Source: Nitrospirota bacterium (lineage in GTDB: Bacteria; Nitrospirota; Nitrospiria; Nitrospirales; UBA8639). Taken from it: 5,082 nucleotides of DNA. The stretch is taken from positions 1,254,204 to 1,259,285 of the forward strand of contig CP070743.1 in NCBI GenBank assembly GCA_020348185.1. Direction: 5' to 3'. Below the pieces are notes generated by a model. The model saw nothing but the letters and a program-made list of their open reading frames with translations, did not search any database and had not been told where the DNA came from. Made by a program: the position numbers and the translations under genes. This document shows, one piece after another, positions 1 to 5,082 of the stretch. Within the stretch, counting starts at the first letter, position 1. Each line of letters begins with the position of its first letter.

Positions 1-1420
1 CGTCCGTTCGCTGAAAGACATCCTCAAGGGTTTGGGCGATCAAACGATCGCAGATCGCCTGGGGATCATCCTGAGGCACCGTTCCGGGTTCTGCAAGAAG
101 GGGCAACTCGGGTCTTAAATAAATTCGAAAAATGTCCTTCGCTTCTTGCCGGCCCGGGCGACCGACTTTAATTTTTCGATCAATTCTTCCAGCCCGGAGC
201 ACGGCTGGATCTATTAAGTCCGGACGATTCGATGACAGAATCACCACAACATCCCGAAGGGAGTCAATCCCATCGAGCTCAGCACAAAACATCGGGACCA
301 AAGTATTCGATATATTGAAAGACCGTAGAGCCCGCCTAGTGCCAAGGATGGATTCCGCTTCGTCGATAAAGATGAAGGGGAGCAAACCCTCCTTCCGTCG
401 TTGGCGCGCTCGAGAGAATAAATCCCGCAGCATTCTTTCAGATTCTCCCACCCACATATTCAGGATTTCAGGACCCTTGATGTGGAGAAACACTCCGGAT
501 GTGATCTCCGTTTGAGTGCCTGAGGGGAAATCTGAGGCTCCTCTATTGGCCGCCTCATTCTTTTTTTGACTCACAAGATTTCCCAAGCTGGCGGCCGTCG
601 CCTGACCAATCAACGTTTTTCCACAACCAGGAGGTCCGTGGAGGAGAAACCCTTTCGGTTGAGTAAAATCATAGCGTTGAAAAGTGGCTGCATGCAGGAG
701 AGGATATTCGATGGCCCTCCGTATGGCGGCAATGGCTTGTTGTTGGCCCCCGATTTGATCCCAGGTGACCGACGGTACCTCATCAAGTACATGACCATGG
801 CTTCGAGCCGGCTCCAATCGTTCAATAACAAACCGATGTGTTGGATCAACTCGTATCTCATCACCTGGATTAAGATGTACCTCCTCCAGCTGACTGGCCC
901 GTCGAAGAATAAGATCCTGCCGGCCCGGTTCCTGGTCAATTCGGACACGTCCATCTTCGAGCACCTCTCGAACTTTAAGGATTGGGCCATTGTCCTCATA
1001 CCCTAATCCACGAATGACCACATAGGCCTCATTGACGAGAATTTGGGTCCCAAGCTGAAGTTCTCCAGAATCCAGTCGTGGGTCGACATTCGCATAGTAT
1101 TCACCACCCCCCACCAAAATCCGTGCCCCACCCTCCTCAGGTAATTCGAGAAGGGTCCCGACCCGATTTGCGGGTGAGGTCAATTTTTCGACAACGGTTT
1201 TCAGCTTTTCCAATTCCGTATTCTGCTGTTGCTTGGATACCCCTTGCTGCAACAACAGATGTCGAAGTTTGTAGAGCAAAGGAACTCTCGCATCACCATC
1301 GGACAGGGAGGCCAGACACTCATCGAGAATAACAATTGGATCATCAGCGGATGGGCGTGAAGAAGTACGAACTTTAACAATTGGGGGATCGTCGGGAAAG
1401 GACTTTCCTTGGTCACTCAT
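1..1420 (-). CDS. arc: Proteasome-associated AAA+ ATPase ARC/Mpa (partial, C-terminus outside window)
   Basis: This is the hexameric ring ATPase that recognises Pup-type tags, unfolds the client and passes it to the 20S proteasome in the cytoplasm. The frame stays open from an ATG at 1420 to the window edge (473 codons). By order and by motifs recalled from Mycobacterium Mpa it shows: an acidic N-terminus; a probable short coiled coil (about residues 45-82, rich in L, Q, E and K); two OB-like segments (about 86-205); and the AAA domain. Visible AAA motifs are Walker A GPPGCGKT (262-269), the IKGPEIL segment before pore loop WVG (323-325), Walker B FIFIDE (349-354, D353/E354), sensor-1 N398 in SSNRPD, and arginines R412 and R415 in AGRIDRK. 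About 100 or more C-terminal residues, including the proteasome-docking tail, should lie to the left. The Shine-Dalgarno is weak (GAG about 12 bases upstream), but no other nearby Met start exists. A terminator upstream suggests its own promoter. Family assignment is firm. Confidence 0.93.
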   Translation of the reverse strand, partial: MSDQGKSFPDDPPIVKVRTSSRPSADDPIVILDECLASLSDGDARVPLLYKLRHLLLQQGVSKQQQNTELEKLKTVVEKLTSPANRVGTLLELPEEGGARILVGGGEYYANVDPRLDSGELQLGTQILVNEAYVVIRGLGYEDNGPILKVREVLEDGRVRIDQEPGRQDLILRRASQLEEVHLNPGDEIRVDPTHRFVIERLEPARSHGHVLDEVPSVTWDQIGGQQQAIAAIRRAIEYPLLHAATFQRYDFTQPKGFLLHGPPGCGKTLIGQATAASLGNLVSQKKNEAANRGASDFPSGTQTEITSGVFLHIKGPEILNMWVGESERMLRDLFSRARQRRKEGLLPFIFIDEAESILGTRRALRSFNISNTLVPMFCAELDGIDSLRDVVVILSSNRPDLIDPAVLRAGRIDRKIKVGRPGRQEAKDIFRIYLRPELPLLAEPGTVPQDDPQAICDRLIAQTLEDVFQRTD

Positions 1421-1464
1421 TGTCGGTCCACTCAAAAAGCATCATGATAATTCCTGATAGTGTT

Positions 1465-1495
1465 ATCTTACCAAGGGAGAGAGGAACGTTTTCAA
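1465..1495 (-). promoter_or_regulatory. Possible weak sigma70-type promoter for arc
   Basis: Read on the minus strand, TTGAAA (1490-1495) is followed by TAAGAT (1465-1470). The hexamers match the consensus at 5/6 and 4/6, but the 19-base spacer is longer than ideal. It lies 45-75 bases ahead of the arc start and downstream of the terminator that closes the preceding gene, which is where a promoter is needed. The small inverted repeat GATA-gtgt-TATC (1456-1467) overlaps the -10. This is a plausible guess only. Confidence 0.3.
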
Positions 1496-1528
1496 GAACA
1501 ATTCAATCGCACGATAGACAAGGAGAAG

Positions 1529-1570
1529 ATCTCAGATTTTAAATCTCAAATCTCAGATTAAGAATTAGAA
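1529..1570 (+). repeat. Degenerate heptanucleotide tandem repeat, locus A (about 6 units)
   Basis: Consecutive 7-base units read ATCTCAG, ATTTTAA, ATCTCAA, ATCTCAG, ATTAAGA and ATTAGAA. Units 1 and 4 are identical and unit 3 differs from them by one base. The array sits between arc and the terminator of the RNA-binding-protein gene and is not coding. It resembles loci B (2272-2292) and C (5044-5071) in period and in the shared pattern TYTCRRR. Confidence 0.65.
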
Positions 1571-1643
1571 GACTTCGGCTCGTTTTACTTGGAATGTAGA
1601 CCTGAAACGGTTTGAGCGAGGCCTTGTGGCCTATCCTGACAGG

Positions 1644-1674
1644 AAAAAAAAAGGGGCTCTGTACTTGAGCCCCT
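1644..1674 (-). terminator. Rho-independent terminator of the RRM protein gene
   Basis: On the minus strand a perfect 7-bp stem GGGGCTC/GAGCCCC (1667-1673 with 1653-1659) encloses a 7-base loop and is followed at once by nine T (1644-1652). An extra A-T pair can close the base. It begins about 50 bases after the stop codon at 1724, so it ends the RRM gene transcript and separates it from arc. This is the clearest regulatory structure in the window. Confidence 0.93.
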
Positions 1675-1723
1675 GCGAATTAGAATATTGGAAACGACAC
1701 AGAAGGAGGCATGGATAGCCGGA

Positions 1724-2041
1724 TCATCGACCACCATATCCGGGCCTGCCTCCCCCCCCTCGACCTCCACCGAATCCACCCCGGGGACGATCAGTTTGAG
1801 GACGAGCTTCGTTGACCGTTAAGGTTCGACCTCCCAATTCCATCCCATTCAGTGCTTCAATGGCAGCTTTGGCTTCATCGTCATTGGACATTTCGACAAA
1901 GCCAAACCCCCTTGATTGGCCAGTAAACTTGTCGGTGATAATTCGTGCTGATTCGACTGCCCCATGCGGGGAAAATAAATCAGCCAATTCCTGTTCGGCA
2001 GTTTGATAAGGCAAACCACCTACATACACCTTTGCACCCAT
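1724..2041 (-). CDS. Small RRM-domain glycine-rich RNA-binding protein
   Basis: A 105-residue single-stranded-RNA-binding protein of the bacterial Rbp type, known mainly from cyanobacteria, where members respond to cold or act as RNA chaperones. One RRM fills residues 3-81, with RNP2 VYVGGL (5-10) and RNP1 RGFGFVEM (44-51), both carrying the aromatic residues that stack on bases. The tail (about 82-105) is a Gly/Arg-rich RGG-like segment ending in GYGGR. The ATG at 2041 is supported by a strong Shine-Dalgarno AAAGGAG (2049-2055) seven bases upstream. The gene stands alone, with a 260-base non-coding stretch before it and a strong terminator after it. Its RNA targets cannot be read from the sequence. 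The family call is firm; a cold-shock role is only inferred from relatives. Confidence 0.93.
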   Translation of the reverse strand: MGAKVYVGGLPYQTAEQELADLFSPHGAVESARIITDKFTGQSRGFGFVEMSNDDEAKAAIEALNGMELGGRTLTVNEARPQTDRPRGGFGGGRGGGGRPGYGGR

Positions 2042-2202
2042 TGGGTCACTCCTTTAATTGTAGTGTTGCTTTGCCCTGAGAACGGAGATGAGACAGGAAG
2101 GAACGGCCCGAGAACGCGAATGGAGATTCGGCTTAGGTCTGGCTTCCGATCAGATATCCAAATGCAAAACAACAACGAGTTCAGGGGCCAGCCTATACAG
2201 TC

Positions 2203-2232
2203 TTCACTCCCAGGCCCACGGAGGGCAGTGAA
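2203..2232 (-). other. Bulged hairpin in the presumed leader of the RRM gene
   Basis: TTCACT plus CCC (2203-2211) pairs with GGG (2223-2225) and AGTGAA (2227-2232), leaving C2226 as a single bulge. This gives nine pairs around an 11-base loop. A competing inner pairing GCCC/GGGC is possible. No T-tract follows in either direction, so it is not a simple terminator. It lies about 160-190 bases ahead of the RRM start codon. Function is unknown. Confidence 0.4.
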
Positions 2233-2271
2233 TACGCGCACCTTACCCCACCCTCATGGAAAAAGCAATAG

Positions 2272-2292
2272 ACTTGAAACCCGAAACTTGAA
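2272..2292 (-). repeat. Heptanucleotide tandem repeat, locus B (3 units)
   Basis: On the minus strand the units are TTTCAAG, TTTCGGG and TTTCAAG. They begin ten bases past the clpX stop codon. The 14-base string AAGTTTCGGGTTTC recurs exactly at locus C, about 2.8 kb away and on the opposite strand, so the two loci belong to one repeat family. Confidence 0.65.
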
Positions 2293-2301
2293 ACTGTTTT
2301 T

Positions 2302-3594
2302 TTATGCCGAATGTTTTAAGAGTTGTGGTTGCTCGAGGCCTTGAATCACTTTGTCAGTAATCATGACTTTCTCAATATTTTTGAGTGCCGGAACGTCGTA
2401 CATGAGATCCAGCATGACCTGTTCCAGAATGGATCGAAGAGCGCGTGCCCCGGTTTTCATAGACACGGCACGACTGGCAATGGATTTAACGGCACCAACC
2501 GTGAACTCCAATTGGACGTCATCTAGTTCAAACAGAGCCTGATATTGTTTGATCAGGGCATTTTTGGGTTCGGTCAACACGCGAATCATGTCCTCCGTAC
2601 TCAGATCGCTCAAGGTGGTCAGAATGGGGAACCGGCCGACAAATTCTGGAATAAGTCCATATTTTAATAGATCCTCCGGACGGGCCAGGGCCAACAACTG
2701 GTCTGGTATTAAGTGTGATTTTTGGTCTACCCCGGCTTCAAATCCCAAACGTTTCTGATTGGTGCGTGCGGAGATGAATTCATCAAGTCCAATAAATGCC
2801 CCGCCACAAATAAAGAGAATATTGGTGGTATCCACTTTGAGGTATTCCTGCTCGGGGTGTTTTCTCCCACCTTTGGGGGGAATATTACAGATCGTACCCT
2901 CAACAAGCTTGAGTAAGGCCTGTTGGACCCCTTCCCCCGAAACATCACGTGTAATGGACGCACTTTCAGATTTTCGACTGATCTTATCGATTTCATCAAT
3001 ATAAATAATGCCCACCTGTGCCCGGTCGATATCGAAATCGCACGATTGAAGGAGTTTCAGCACAACATTTTCAACATCTTCTCCTACGTACCCGGCTTCG
3101 GTGACCGTTGTGGCGTCAGCAATGGCAAAGGGGACGTGAAGAGTTTTTGCGAGGGTTTGCGCAAGAAGGGTTTTCCCGGTTCCTGTCGGACCGATTAACA
3201 TCACATTACCCTTTTGAAGCTCAACATCTTTTAAATCTTTTCCACTAAACACCCGTTTATAATGATTGTGCACCGCGACAGAAAGTACCTTTTTAGCCAA
3301 CTCCTGGCCGATAATATATTGATCAAGAATGGCTTTTAATTCTGGTGGAGTCAGCAGTTTAGAATTTTGGGTAGATTCAGTGGAATGGAACGGTAGGCTA
3401 CCGCTGGCCAGAAACTTATTACATTGTTGGATACATTCGTTACAAATCAGAAGCGGATAGACTGTTTGACATTGTCCACACGGATATCCGCTTGGTGCCT
3501 GAATTAAATTTTTAACCTCACTCTTCGATCGCCCGCAAAACGAACAACCAGGGTCTCCTTTGTCCCGACTATCCTTTGAATTCCAAAATGGCAC
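2302..3594 (-). CDS. clpX: ATP-dependent Clp protease unfoldase ClpX, variant zinc-binding domain
   Basis: ClpX forms a hexameric AAA+ ring that unfolds tagged proteins and threads them into ClpP in the cytoplasm. The 430 residues align end to end with E. coli ClpX. Visible motifs are Walker A GPTGTGKT (135-142), pore-1 loop GYVG (168-171), Walker B D200/E201, the RKH pore loop (244-246), the ClpP-binding tripeptide LGF (283-285, the IGF loop), the arginine in EFVGRFP (R321) and sensor-2 GAR (R384). The catalytic set is complete, so it should be active and ClpP-binding. The N-terminal zinc-binding domain is odd: besides C17/C20 and C51/C54 it has C39/C42 inside a 12-residue insertion (38-49). 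The start is GTG (3592-3594), because an in-frame TGA lies four codons upstream and no ATG intervenes. No clpP, tig or lon adjoins it, so it may be a second ClpX paralogue. Confidence 0.97.
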   Translation of the reverse strand: MPFWNSKDSRDKGDPGCSFCGRSKSEVKNLIQAPSGYPCGQCQTVYPLLICNECIQQCNKFLASGSLPFHSTESTQNSKLLTPPELKAILDQYIIGQELAKKVLSVAVHNHYKRVFSGKDLKDVELQKGNVMLIGPTGTGKTLLAQTLAKTLHVPFAIADATTVTEAGYVGEDVENVVLKLLQSCDFDIDRAQVGIIYIDEIDKISRKSESASITRDVSGEGVQQALLKLVEGTICNIPPKGGRKHPEQEYLKVDTTNILFICGGAFIGLDEFISARTNQKRLGFEAGVDQKSHLIPDQLLALARPEDLLKYGLIPEFVGRFPILTTLSDLSTEDMIRVLTEPKNALIKQYQALFELDDVQLEFTVGAVKSIASRAVSMKTGARALRSILEQVMLDLMYDVPALKNIEKVMITDKVIQGLEQPQLLKHSA

Positions 3595-3600
3595 GATGCA

Positions 3601-3605
3601 TCCTC
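3601..3605 (-). promoter_or_regulatory. Shine-Dalgarno fixing the GTG start of clpX
   Basis: GAGGA on the minus strand lies six bases ahead of the GTG at 3592-3594. The in-frame TGA at 3604-3606 overlaps it, so translation cannot begin further upstream in this frame. The GTG is therefore the only reasonable start. Confidence 0.8.
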
Positions 3606-3663
3606 AACCGAATGATGGTTCCACGCTTTCAGTCTAAGGGACAGAGTTGAAACATCTGCTTTC

Positions 3664-3691
3664 TTGAGTCCTGAGATGTGAAACTTTGAAT
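3664..3691 (+). repeat. Possible very degenerate heptad repeat in the clpX leader
   Basis: Units TTGAGTC, CTGAGAT, GTGAAAC and TTTGAAT follow one another with a TGARA-like core kept at a 7-base period for the first three. They resemble the reverse complement of units at loci A and B. The similarity is weak and could be chance. Confidence 0.3.
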
Positions 3692-3713
3692 GTTTTGATC
3701 GGTGGTCGTTTCC

Positions 3714-3742
3714 ATCATATCCTCACCATCACAGCATTTCAA
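3714..3742 (-). promoter_or_regulatory. sigma70-type promoter of clpX
   Basis: On the minus strand the -35 hexamer TTGAAA (3737-3742) and the -10 hexamer TATGAT (3714-3719) each match the consensus at five of six positions and are separated by exactly 17 bases. Transcription should start near 3707, giving a clpX leader of about 113 bases. It is the only pair of this quality that I found in the gap. No heat-shock-type element was recognised beside it. Confidence 0.65.
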
Positions 3743-3788
3743 TTTTATTTTTCTCAGAAGGTGCCATCCGACATTTTTTCTGAGGTTC

Positions 3789-3798
3789 ATGAATTCAT
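3789..3798. promoter_or_regulatory. 10-bp palindrome upstream of the clpX promoter
   Basis: ATGAATTCAT is a perfect palindrome about 47 bases upstream of the -35 element. It overlaps a second, 8-base palindrome, TTCATGAA. The position would suit an activator or repressor site, but no known operator is recognised and a palindrome of this length can arise by chance. Confidence 0.2.
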
Positions 3799-3982
3799 AC
3801 ACGCCGTAAGAATATTCCTATAGCCGACCCTTTCCTTAGCAAACGAGGAGAATAAAGAAAAAGAGGAAATCACCCTACTCTAGACCCGTCATTGTAGGAA
3901 GGGCCCTCCCGGAAAATTTCAGGGTTGAGGGGAAAACGGAAAAAACGGGAGTTAGGCGTTTTGCTGGAGAGGAAATGTTAGG

Positions 3983-5020
3983 TCAGGAGGGCATTCCAGG
4001 ATCTTTGGATATTTTCAAGGGAATAGAGGTCCAATGACGTCCGCCATCCCGACTCCGGTAGAGCCCGCTGCCATTAGTCCCCACATATAGGCTATTAGAA
4101 TCCATTGGGCTCATGACCAGTGCCCGAATATTCAGATTTTCGAGGCCGGTATTCACTGATTCCCACGTTTCCCCACCATCCGTGCTTTTATGAACCCCTT
4201 TTCGACTCGTGACATACAGGACATTCCTCATGGAAGGATCCAACACCAAATCACTGAGCATGTGGTCCGGTAAAGAGTCACCAATTTTCCCCCAGGATTG
4301 AGCCCCGTTCGTAGTTTGATAGAGACCGGTTAATGTCGCAATATACACATTCTGAGAATCATGAGGATCAACTTTGATCCGGGTAACCCCCAGCGCCCTG
4401 GATGATTTCAACACCTCAGGTGAAACCAGGCCATTATTGACTTTCACCCAGGTTCGGGCTCCATCCACGGTCTTATACACACCTCCACTGGTTCCCGCGT
4501 AAGCGGTTTGCGGTTGATTGGGGTCTAGATCAATCGTGATGACCATCAGCACTTCGATCATTCCGTTCATCCGTTTACCCCATGAATCCCCGCCATCCTC
4601 CGACTCAAAAACTCCCATTGAGGTCGCCGCAAAGAGATGCTGGCTGGATCCGGGCACAAACACGAGTTGGTGGACGACCGATGAAATCGTCACATCTTCA
4701 AGTCCGGCACGCTTGGACACCCAACTCTGGCCTCCGTTATAACTTTTAAAGACGGCATCTCCCTTGGTTCCCGCAAATATATTGGCTGAGAATAAGGGGT
4801 CGATGGCCAGTGAGATCACCCGGGAGTGGGTCATCCCTTGAGATATATTTTCCCAGGTTTTCCCTTCATCCCGAGTCTTATAAATGTAATCATTGGTTGC
4901 GATATAGAGAATGCGAGGCTTGGTTGGATGAAGAGCGATTTCGACCACAGGTTCACTACCGCTACATGCCGTGGAGGCAAGAATCAGACTAGAACAAAGC
5001 CAGAGAGTCAGCCTTTTCAT
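3983..5020 (-). CDS. Seven-repeat Asp-box (BNR/Ycf48-like) beta-propeller lipoprotein
   Basis: A 345-residue exported lipoprotein, counted from the ATG at 5018-5020. The signal peptide has KR at residues 2-3, a hydrophobic stretch (4-15) and a lipobox AST-A-C with the lipidated Cys at 19. The +2 residue is Ser, so outer-membrane sorting is plausible. The mature part has seven Asp-box motifs (S/T-x-D/N-x-G-x-T/S-W type) ending at W56, W100, W147, W191, W243, W286 and W330. They are spaced 43-52 residues apart, each followed by a short linker and a strand such as LYVGT. This fits a seven-bladed propeller like the Ycf48/HCF136 or sialidase-repeat families. No catalytic sialidase residues are recognised, so a binding or assembly role is more likely than an enzyme; the ligand is unknown. 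The frame stays open upstream to an ATG at 5080, but that extension is heptad-repeat sequence. No clear Shine-Dalgarno precedes 5020. Confidence 0.85.
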   Translation of the reverse strand: MKRLTLWLCSSLILASTACSGSEPVVEIALHPTKPRILYIATNDYIYKTRDEGKTWENISQGMTHSRVISLAIDPLFSANIFAGTKGDAVFKSYNGGQSWVSKRAGLEDVTISSVVHQLVFVPGSSQHLFAATSMGVFESEDGGDSWGKRMNGMIEVLMVITIDLDPNQPQTAYAGTSGGVYKTVDGARTWVKVNNGLVSPEVLKSSRALGVTRIKVDPHDSQNVYIATLTGLYQTTNGAQSWGKIGDSLPDHMLSDLVLDPSMRNVLYVTSRKGVHKSTDGGETWESVNTGLENLNIRALVMSPMDSNSLYVGTNGSGLYRSRDGGRHWTSIPLKISKDPGMPS

Positions 5021-5043
5021 AATGGGAATGCCAATACCAAAAG

Positions 5044-5071
5044 TTTCGGGTTTCGGGTTTTGGGTTTGTAG
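5044..5071 (+). repeat. Heptanucleotide tandem repeat, locus C (4 units)
   Basis: Units TTTCGGG, TTTCGGG, TTTTGGG and TTTGTAG follow one another without gaps, just upstream of the lipoprotein start. Read through on the minus strand they would encode a low-complexity peptide rich in Gln, Pro and Lys that would precede the true signal peptide. The string AAGTTTCGGGTTTC is shared exactly with locus B. Confidence 0.65.
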
Positions 5072-5082
5072 CTGCAGCATCT

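Larger units (their letters stand above)
2042..2301. other. Non-coding gap between clpX and the RRM gene
   Basis: These 260 bases hold no credible ORF. They contain heptad repeat locus B just after the clpX stop, a bulged hairpin (2203-2232), and the Shine-Dalgarno of the RRM gene. I looked on the minus strand for a promoter with both hexamers and sensible spacing and found none that convinces. There is no hairpin with a T-tract to terminate clpX. The stretch could be a long leader of the RRM gene. Confidence 0.5.
3595..3982. other. 388-base non-coding gap between the lipoprotein gene and clpX
   Basis: No credible ORF is seen on either strand. The clpX-proximal half holds the Shine-Dalgarno, a possible degenerate heptad array (3664-3691), a promoter (3714-3742) and a 10-bp palindrome (3789-3798). 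The part next to the lipoprotein stop holds A-rich and G-rich runs and the palindrome AGGGCCCT (about 3900-3907), but no convincing terminator hairpin with a T-tract. Confidence 0.6.

Noticed and set aside
566..1006. ORFs of 146 aa (plus) and 129 aa (minus, 610-999), and other small ORFs between 132 and 1416
   Set aside because: They overlap the ARC coding frame in other frames, have no recognisable domain and no good ribosome binding sites. They are shadows of arc.
1529..1570. Heptad repeats as a CRISPR array
   Set aside because: Units are 7 bases with no spacers and no cas genes nearby.
1619..1632. Small hairpin AGGCC-TTGT-GGCCT
   Set aside because: Only five pairs and no T-tract on either side. 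It lies downstream of the strong terminator and has no evident role.
2055..2062. TACAAT as a -10 box for the RRM gene
   Set aside because: No -35 hexamer lies at 16-19 bases, and the start point would fall at the Shine-Dalgarno itself.
2293..2301. Run of seven T beside locus B as a clpX terminator
   Set aside because: On the minus strand the run reads as A directly after the stop, and no stem precedes a T-tract. It cannot be a rho-independent terminator for clpX.
2003..2344. Plus-strand 113-aa ORF and minus-strand 73-aa ORF in the clpX-RRM gap
   Set aside because: Low-complexity, unlike any family I know, overlapping the start of the RRM gene and the end of clpX, with no Shine-Dalgarno.
3898..3951. 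Terminator for the lipoprotein gene (palindrome AGGGCCCT, or CTCCCG/CGGGAG)
   Set aside because: The palindrome has no loop, the other pairing has a 34-base loop, and neither is followed by a clean T-tract on the minus strand.

Overview
The window looks like chromosomal DNA of a Gram-negative bacterium that carries a proteasome-type ATPase. The best guess is Nitrospirota (Nitrospira or a relative). This is inferred from an ARC/Mpa-type ATPase in the same neighbourhood as an ordinary ClpX and a signal-peptidase-II lipoprotein, moderate GC, and scattered degenerate 7-bp repeats between genes. No rRNA or other marker confirms the taxon.

All four recognisable genes lie on the minus strand. In transcription order (right to left) they are: (1) a lipoprotein with seven Asp-box (BNR/Ycf48-like) repeats, 5020-3983; (2) a stand-alone ClpX with an unusual cysteine-rich zinc-binding domain and a GTG start, 3594-2302; (3) a small single-RRM, glycine-rich RNA-binding protein, 2041-1724, followed by a clear rho-independent terminator; (4) the N-terminal 473 codons of ARC/Mpa, the ring ATPase that feeds the bacterial 20S proteasome, from 1420 to the left edge. 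The last gene runs off the window without a stop, so a caller that requires a stop codon can miss it. The small plus- and minus-strand ORFs overlapping it are shadows.

The gaps between genes are wide (388, 260 and 303 bases). A terminator lies between genes 3 and 4, and a good sigma70-type promoter lies ahead of clpX. The genes are therefore probably separate transcription units. Two of the four encode AAA+ unfoldases of different protease systems (ClpXP and the proteasome), so protein turnover is the one functional theme, but nothing shows co-regulation.

The most notable points are the ARC gene with its shortened N-terminal coiled coil, a 12-residue insertion carrying a third CxxC pair in the ClpX zinc-binding domain, and a family of degenerate heptanucleotide tandem repeats at three (perhaps four) intergenic sites. 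One of these repeats creates a spurious N-terminal extension on the lipoprotein ORF. I found no CRISPR array, tRNA, rRNA, transposase or phage gene.
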